64,000 nucleotides of DNA from Pollenia angustigena. Taxonomy: Eukaryota; Arthropoda; Insecta; Diptera; Polleniidae. Shown in pieces: positions 57,581 through 64,000 of the stretch. The translations under genes were made by a program, and so were the position numbers. The stretch spans positions 56,730,308 through 56,794,307 of the forward strand of contig OV884056.1 in the NCBI GenBank assembly GCA_930367215.1, written 5' to 3'. Under the pieces are notes generated by a model, which worked only from the letters and a program-made list of their open reading frames with translations, made no database searches and was not told the DNA's origin. The stretch's first letter is position 1; the number at the start of each line of letters is the position of its first letter.

Positions 57581-58204
57581 ATTGTTTTATCCATTTGGGA
57601 TTGATGTAGTCAGTGTAAATTTATTGAAAGAAATAGAAACTGGAATTTAAATTAAAATTTATTTTTAGTTTTTAACTTAATGCTTTTTAATTGTTTTTTT
57701 ATTCTTTTGTTTTGGCATTTTTTTTTTTTATAATTTTAAAGTTTATTGTTCGTTTTAATTAATTTAGAAAAGCGCGTAATTTATGCCAAAGCAAATGATT
57801 GTGTAAATGTTAACGTAATGTTTAACGAGGGTGGTTACTATAAGAAAGAATATTGTTGGATTCTGGAGAATTGAAATTCTCGACTGAAATTTATTACATT
57901 TTTTTCATAATATTTACCGATTAATATTTTAATCAATCTCTAAAAAATTTTTTTTATTAAATTTGTTAAATTAATTCGAAACTGCTTGTCAATATTAAAT
58001 AAGCTTTTTTATACATGCAATTTTTTTTTATATATTTGATGAAATAATTAGTATTGTGGTTATTTTGTTGAACTATTTATGGTTTTTAATCCAAATTTTT
58101 AATATTTTTAATTAGGCTTAAGTTCATGAAATTTAATTTTTATTAAATTATTTTTGTGAAGAAAGGAATTTTACAACATGAAAATTAACTAAAATTGTTA
58201 TTGA
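57581..58204. other. Intron DNA, nothing recognised
   Basis: Very AT-rich. Confidence 0.5.
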
Positions 58205-58335
58205 TAATCCTTCATTCTTGACGTGGCTTGGGCTCGAACCCTGGCCGGCAGGTTACCATGACATGTTTCGATCGCAACCACTCGATCTCCTCAGATGGAT
58301 TTGCCGTCTTACACTCGCAGCCATCGACGACTGCT
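58205..58335 (-). mobile_element. Possible second tRNA-derived SINE family
   Basis: Minus strand: GATCGAGTGGTTGCGATCG (A-box-like) and, ~35 bases on, a perfect Pol III B box in GGGTTCGAGCCC, then CACGTCAAGAATGAAGG. No cloverleaf with paired acceptor stem could be drawn, so it is not called a tRNA gene. Only one copy in the window. Confidence 0.4.
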
Positions 58336-59390
58336 GACGTCACTAGTCAAACATCAATCCTTAAACCAAATTGTATTTTAACATTTGGTAGATCGAAATA
58401 TGCTTTCCTGAATGATTATCCATTTAATTGATTTTACATGTTTTTTCCTTTACTTCTGAAATATTTACATCTTTTTTTTTAAATATTCATCTAAGTTCAA
58501 AACCCTTAATTCAAAATTATTAAACAAAATTCTGAAATTAATTTTAAATACAAATTTCTCTTTTAATGACACAAATTTTTATATACTTGATTAAATATTT
58601 TGATCAAATTCTACATAAATCTTCATCAATCGTAAAATACTTAGGCGATATTAAAATTTTTAAAAATGTCGTTTTAAATTTATTTCCTTTTTTCAAAATC
58701 CTTCTCCCACACGTGGCACTTGATATTCTGATTAACACAACGTAAAAATTGTTTTAATATTAAAACAAACAATCAGAAGTGACATTTTCATATTTAAAAA
58801 AAAAATTGATTTTATAAATCATATTTTTCTTGTTTTAAAACAATTTTCTCGTGCATCTTTATTAATTTTGTTGAAGACGAAAGTATTTATTTGCATTTTC
58901 CACCTGTTTAGGAATGAATGTAGTGTGAATTTTTATTTCATTCCTCATTCATTTTTGGCAACATCTTTCATTTGCAAAATTATTAATGCGATTCTTGGCC
59001 GGAATACAGCGAAAGCCCAACCAACCATCGCAGTGCACAATCCACCGCCACCACTGACCACAGACAAATACATACGTTTAAAATAATTGTGATGGGAAAT
59101 TCTTACTTAAAGTCATTTTTCATTTCAATAATTTTCGTTTTGCTAGATTAATTTGTGGGGTTTTGCGGGCGGCTGTTTAATGGATGTGCAAAATATAGAG
59201 ACATTTTTTACATTATTAAACATAGCGAAAAGAAAAAAAAAAAAAACAAATTACAATTCTTTAGCGTCAATGAATGAATTAAGAACGTGATGTAAAAGGA
59301 ATTTTAAGCAGCATGAGAACACCGAGGGTGGGTGGGAAATTTAAAACAATTTTGGTTGGAGAATTATGCTAATTTTGACTATTATTAAAG
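58336..59390. other. Intron DNA, nothing recognised
   Basis: The frame at 58868-59086 and the CCACCGCCACCACTGACCAC stretch near 59040 have no supporting motif. Confidence 0.4.
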
Positions 59391-60540
59391 AAGTTTGGGA
59401 CAACATTTTCCCTAAGGAAAACATTTTTGGACCAAAATTTTTATTAATAAATTTTTTGCCTATGAAAGTTTTTTTGGACAAAAAATATGCTACCGAAATA
59501 ACTTTTGAACGAGAATATTTTCTGAAGAAAACGTTTTAAGGCAATAAGAAAATATGACCCAACATTTACCAATCTAAAAAACCCCTAACAAAGAAAAAAA
59601 TTCAAATCTTGCATACATTTTTGGACACCCTTTGTATAAAGAATTTAAAGAATAACAAAATTTAAAAAAATTATTTTGGACTGCAAGTATTTTCAAATAA
59701 TTCCTAAGGAAAACACTTGGATTAATATATTGGGACATAATAGATATATTTTCGTGAAACATTTTTGTAGAAAATACAAATATATTATGTTCCTTAGAAA
59801 ACATGTTTCTGCATACTATTATTTTAAGGAAAAGAACACATCTTTAAACGAAAATATTTTCTAACGAATACATTTTAGGACGAAAATATTCTGCCCTCTT
59901 GTGTTAGCCGTATGATGAGTAGTATTTTTTAATAGATAAAGGTAACACACAACCTGTCTTATTTGATCTTTTACAAAAAACGACGAAGGCGTTAACGACA
60001 ACGCCTTACGTAATAAGGCCGATTATGTATTGAAAACATTTGGGTTGAAAATATTTTCTTAAACAAACAAAATATTTAAAAAAAAAAACATTTTAGCACA
60101 AATATATCGAGCCCTAATAGCAAAAATTATGAAACCAACAACATTTTAGATTTGGTTTTTTGATGAAAATCAATAATTTATGAACATTTGCATCATCTCT
60201 AATAAATCTCATATCTCTGGGAAGTACCGTTACGACATAAGAGCAAAAGCAATTTCAAACGAAACCCTATACTTGAAGCAAAAATATTTAAAAAAAACCT
60301 TCTTCTGTAAAATTTTATTTTTGTTGGTTACATCATTTTTGCTATTAGGGCTCGATATTTTCTAATTTCCTACAAAATATTATGGCACAAAATATTTCTT
60401 TCTAAGAAAAAAGTTTCGGAAATATTTTGTCAATAAAATTTCTATTGAAAAAAATTTGATGGAAAAAATTTATCTTTTAATATATTGGGAAAGTTTTTTT
60501 TTTTTTGACAAAATGTTTTCTAAGCAAAATATAGTCTGAG
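59391..60540 (+). repeat. Minisatellite array E, interrupted
   Basis: Scattered, strongly diverged units such as TTTGGGACAACATTTTCCCT and GGACGAAAATATTCT, interspersed with non-array DNA and with the MITE at 60106-60356. Confidence 0.6.
60106..60356. mobile_element. MITE with TCGAGCCCTAATAGC ends
   Basis: TCGAGCCCTAATAGCAAAAA on both sides (inverted), continuing AAACCAACAA/TAACCAACAA, giving ~40-bp TIRs; TA directly outside each end. 251 bp, inserted in array E. Confidence 0.82.
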
Positions 60541-60925
60541 TTTTAAAATATTACAATGTCTATCAAAGTCTAAAATGTATCATCCAGCTTAACGATGCAC
60601 AGCTTGGTTATTGTGTACACATTGGTCTGGGTCATTATGAGAAGTTGATTCTACTGTCCGTGTGTATGTTGAAATGGGTTTTCCGAAGACCCCAGAAATG
60701 ACGGGAAGTAATTTTTTATAAATGTGCTTATGTTTCATATACTCTGTTAAAATTTGACATTGAAATTCAGCCAGACCGGTCCATAAATCATTGAGATTTG
60801 AGCGAAAAACCACGACTGCCTCTAATTTTACTCATAAATCCCTTGTTGTAGTTGTTTTTTTATTTCTGTAAATTTGGAGAAAGGCAAGAGACAAGAGGAA
60901 GTATCTAGGTTATTAATATACAATC
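60541..60925. other. Unassigned; 74-codon minus frame
   Basis: The minus frame 60813-60589 (FRSNLNDLWTGLAEFQCQIL...) is less biased than neighbouring frames and could be decayed coding sequence of an element, but I cannot assign it. Confidence 0.3.
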
Positions 60926-61719
60926 TCTTTTAAAAAATGGGCAGGATAAGAGATGTGGGCGTGGCACTTCTCATGCGAACACATTATAAAATTCTTTATA
61001 TCTAGAGGACGGAAGAAGTCAAGTTGGGTACACAAATCACGGCTATAAACATCCCACAAAATGTGGGTGGGATTGAAGAAATGGGCGTGGCACAAAAAAG
61101 TCATAATTCACTCATTCATCATCGCCCAGACCAAACCGCTGACCCTAGAAACTTGAAATTTAGACCATAGATTGGTCACTCCCCAAATCGATCAACTAAG
61201 ACGGGATTTTTGGAAATTCTAATGTCTAGGGGGTAAAAAATGGTAAAAACGGGAAAATTCGGTAACCTTATATCTTGAAAACTAAAAGAGATACAAAAAA
61301 ATTTAATACTTATTGTTGTTCCTTAGAAAAATAAGCGGACAGGTGTCTGGTACTTTTTTGAAATTCGGCCCTTTTAGGGAGTAAACGGGTAAAACCTGAA
61401 TTTTGGAACTTTTTTGACACCCCATTTATCTTTTGAACCAATAAACATAGAAACAAAGTTTATACCACATTCGATACTTATCAAAAAAATACGAACACGA
61501 ATTTGGTACTTTTGCGAAATTCGAACATTTAAGGGCGGAAAATTTTAACTTTTTTTGGTACTTTTTTACAAAACATTTTCCTCCATTCATTGACATATTC
61601 GTACTAAATTATGGGCTGCCACTACAAAACTGAAATTTTTGAACCTAGAAAAATAAACTTTGGCATAAAAATATGTCCACGAAGAAAAAGGAGACGCTAA
61701 CGAAGTAGCGGGCATATGC
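60926..61719 (+). mobile_element. Helitron-like element with hairpin + CTAGT 3' end
   Basis: Contains GTGGGCGTGGCA words and typical non-coding Helitron filler. It ends CGCTA-ACGAAG-TAGCG (a perfect 5-bp stem at 61694-61709), eight bases, then CTAG followed by T. 5' end not defined; no Rep/helicase. Confidence 0.55.
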
Positions 61720-61739
61720 TAGTAATTTATATAACTTTC

Positions 61740-61800
61740 GGTTCTTATCGCCCCATGGTGAAGGGTATATAAGATTCGGCGTAGCCGAATAAAGCATTCG
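61740..61800 (+). repeat. TATACCC-type repeat end with GCCGAAT hairpin
   Basis: CCCCATGGTGAAGGGTATAT leads to AAGATTCGGCGTAGCCGAAT, a 6-bp stem hairpin; the inverted version lies at 44905-44945. Confidence 0.6.
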
Positions 61801-62112
61801 TATTTGTTTGCACAAAAGTATTTTCCTAAGAAGGACGTCTTGAATAAAAACTTAAATTTTTAATTAATGGCAATTTTTCTGGAAAAAGGTACTTTCTTAT
61901 AAAAAATTTATTTTTTTGTATTAAAGTTATTTTTTTAATTAAAAAAATATTTTATTAATAGACAAAGTAAATAAGCAAAAGTATTTTGTTTTTATATAAA
62001 AGCAGTTTTTTTTTTGTGAAAATGGTACATTTTCGTATAAAAGGTACTTTTTTTTTTGTTAAGAATGCACTTTTGTGCATAAAAGTTACGTTAAGAAAAA
62101 ATGTACTCTTTT

Positions 62113-62426
62113 TATACCCCGCACCACCACTAGTGGTAAATGAGGGTATACTATGTTTGTCATTCCGTGTAAAACTTTTTTATATTCATCTAAGAGCTCA
62201 TAAAGTCCTTGAGTAATTCGAAGTCGATTTAGCCATACCCATCAGTCTGTTGAAATTAGGTCTACTTGTTTACGACTTAAAAGAAAAGAACAATATTGGG
62301 GTCCCATTGTTTCCAGTTCTCTTGAGTAGTTTGGGATTGAAATCTAGTCCAAAAGGTTCAATAGGAAAAGAGTTATGAATCGAAATGTGGACCAAACACC
62401 CTAAAAATTGATATTTATGTATTACT
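62113..62426 (-). repeat. TATACCC family-2 right part, inverted, truncated
   Basis: Starts TTATACCCCGCACCACC and follows 62985-63355 word for word with many substitutions (TTGTCATTCCGTGTAAAAC, GTTTGGGATTGAAATC), then stops at the Helitron-like terminus. Confidence 0.65.
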
Positions 62427-62975
62427 GGCTGACCCGACAGACGTTGTCCTGTCTAAATTAGGAAAAATGTTTGCGTTCGATTTTTAAAATCCGTTAAAAA
62501 GATACGAACATTTGAAAGGCAAATGGGTCAAATCGATGGAGCCGATGAAAAAAGTGGGCGTTAAAGTGGGATTTTAAAGAAAAATCATCCAAATCGGTCA
62601 AGCCGTTCTCAAGTTATTCGCTTAATAGAAAAAGTGGACGTAAAAAAAGGCGTGGTACGTTTTTCTTTCGATGAAAACTTAAAACTGATTAATACGAAAA
62701 TTTGAAAGAGCCGTTTTCTGATTTTAGGTTATTCGAAAAAAGTATAAATCTAAGTTGGACCATGGCGATCGTTTTAAAGAAAAAATCGTCCAAATTATAT
62801 AGATGTCATTGGTGGTGCAATATAAAAATTGGATTTTGCCACGCCCCTCCGCCCGCAGACCGAAAATCAAAAATCAGACTTCACAGTGTCACCCGCCTGA
62901 ATATTCTGAAGATTCCCTGAAAATTTTATCATACACACATCCGAACCGCGAAAATAACGTAAGCGACAATTTTCT
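62427..62975 (-). mobile_element. Helitron-like element, minus strand
   Basis: On the minus strand it ends GACAG-GACAACGT-CTGTC (perfect 5-bp stem), GGGTCAG, then CCAGT, a one-base variant of CTAGT. The body has CAAATCGGTCAAGCCGTTCT and GGGCGTTAAAGTGGG, filler typical of fly Helitron derivatives. No coding capacity. Confidence 0.55.
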
Positions 62976-62983
62976 TTTTTATA

Positions 62984-63356
62984 CCCTCCACCACAATTAG
63001 TTGTGAAGAGGGTATATTAAGTTTGTCATTCCGTGTGAAACTTTTTTTTATTCATCTCAGACCACATAAAGTATATATATTCTGGGTCCTTGAGTAATTC
63101 TAAGTCGATTTAGCCATTTCCGTCTGTCTGTCCGCCTGTTGAAAACACGCTCACTTTCGAAAAACTCAAAAGAAATGAACAAACTTGGTGCCAAATTGCT
63201 TGTAGTTATCCTAAGCAGTTTGGGATTGAAATCCAGCAAATTCGGTTCAGTAGGACCAGAGCTATGAATCAAAATGTGGAACCACCACCTAAACAAATTT
63301 ATAATTTTGTTACAAAATAACATAAATGCTGGAACAAGGCACGGAATGAGATAAGA
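62984..63356 (-). mobile_element. TATACCC family-2 right part, inverted
   Basis: TATACCCTCCACCACAATTAG then GTTTGTCATTCCGTGTGAAA, through CCATTTCCGTCTGTCTGTCC and ACAAGGCACGGAATGAGATA: the reverse complement of 18120-18511. The frame 63323-63057 is its translation. Confidence 0.75.
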
Positions 63357-63694
63357 TTTTGCAAAAAAATACAGGTAATATAACTTTCCTCTTTTAATGT
63401 TTTAATTTAAATTTGTTTTAATTTTGAACTTATAATTTTTTATTGCTTTATTTTTGTACTTTTTATCTTGTACGTTTTAATTTTGTACTTTTTAATTTTT
63501 ATTTTGTACTTTTTAATTTTGTTTTAATTTTGTACTTTTAATTTTAATAAAATTTTTTTTATTAATTTTAATTTAATTTTATTTATTAAATTGTTGTGGC
63601 TTTTTTCTATTAACATTAGTACTCTTGCTCTATAATTATAAGATATATTCTTGTTGAGCAGGATTTCAATAAATAAATAAAAGAATCTTTGATA
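63357..63694. other. Low-complexity AT-rich spacer
   Basis: Repeated TTTTAATTTTGTACTTT words (period ~18-30) between two oppositely oriented halves of the TATACCC family-2 repeat. Confidence 0.6.
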
Positions 63695-64000
63695 CCCTTC
63701 ACCGACAGTTAAAATGTTTAAGGAGTAATATCTGTATGATGTTATTATTATCTTAAACTGTGACGATTTGTTATTAATTATGGTTTTAGGCGACTAAACT
63801 GTTTTCCGGTAGTAGGGTTTATATGGGGCCTAGGGTAAATTATGGACCGATCATCACGAAATTTCACAACGTCATTTCTAGTCCTTTAAAACTGTGACGT
63901 ACCAATTTCTGTTATGATAGCATTATTAATTATGGTTTTAGGTGTACTAAACTGTTTTCCGGGAGTAGGGTTTCTATGGGGCCTAGGGTAAATTATGTAC
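63695..64000 (+). mobile_element. TATACCC family-2 left part, runs off the window
   Basis: GATACCCTTCACCGACAGTT then the ~153-bp direct repeats as at 17656, without the deletion seen there. Cut by the window end. Confidence 0.75.

Overview
This is AT-rich nuclear DNA from a higher fly (Diptera). The one recognisable gene is a Drosophila-type receptor guanylyl cyclase (closest to Gyc76C in my judgement) on the minus strand. Its introns are many kilobases long and packed with degraded mobile elements. Together with mariner/Tc1, hAT-like, Helitron, LINE and tRNA-SINE remnants this suggests a large-genome brachyceran such as a calyptrate fly; that taxon is an inference. I see no rRNA, functional tRNA, CRISPR array or prokaryotic gene organisation.

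Host genes. Five consecutive cyclase exons read right to left: 55854-55740, 47866-47722, 35144-34718, 34620-33898 and 24305-24141. All have GT/AG junctions and compatible phases. They encode the membrane-proximal half of the receptor domain, the transmembrane segment and most of the kinase-homology domain (1575 nt). The first exons lie beyond the right edge. The rest of the pseudokinase domain and the cyclase domain lie beyond the left edge or were not found. A second gene runs the other way at 7148-8165 plus 10945-11108. It is a two-exon, 393-codon, Asn/Gln/His-rich protein that I do not recognise. Because the cyclase gene continues leftwards, this gene is probably nested in one of its introns.

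Mobile DNA, left to right. 0.3-6.3 kb: foldback MITEs, a Helitron tail, and a hAT-like element with another MITE inside it. 8-11 kb: the intron of the nested gene, holding a foldback element and a CACACAG-type element. 12-24 kb: palindromic MITEs, a tRNA-SINE, a TIR family in two nested copies, and a broken Tc1 transposase. 25-32.7 kb: a LINE remnant, a second SINE copy, and TATACCC-type composite repeats. 38.0-43.8 kb: a deep nest of at least eight elements, holding two tandem copies of a sequence that folds as a type I hammerhead ribozyme. A decayed third copy lies at 56.2 kb. 45-60.5 kb: five arrays of one diverged ~30-bp minisatellite family, one inverted relative to the others. 60.9-64 kb: Helitron tails and inverted pieces of the TATACCC element.

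The most interesting items are the tandem hammerhead repeat, the two-exon orphan gene inside a receptor-gene intron, the nested cluster whose insertion order can be read, and the scattered minisatellite family inside one gene. All transposase and reverse-transcriptase remnants seen are broken.
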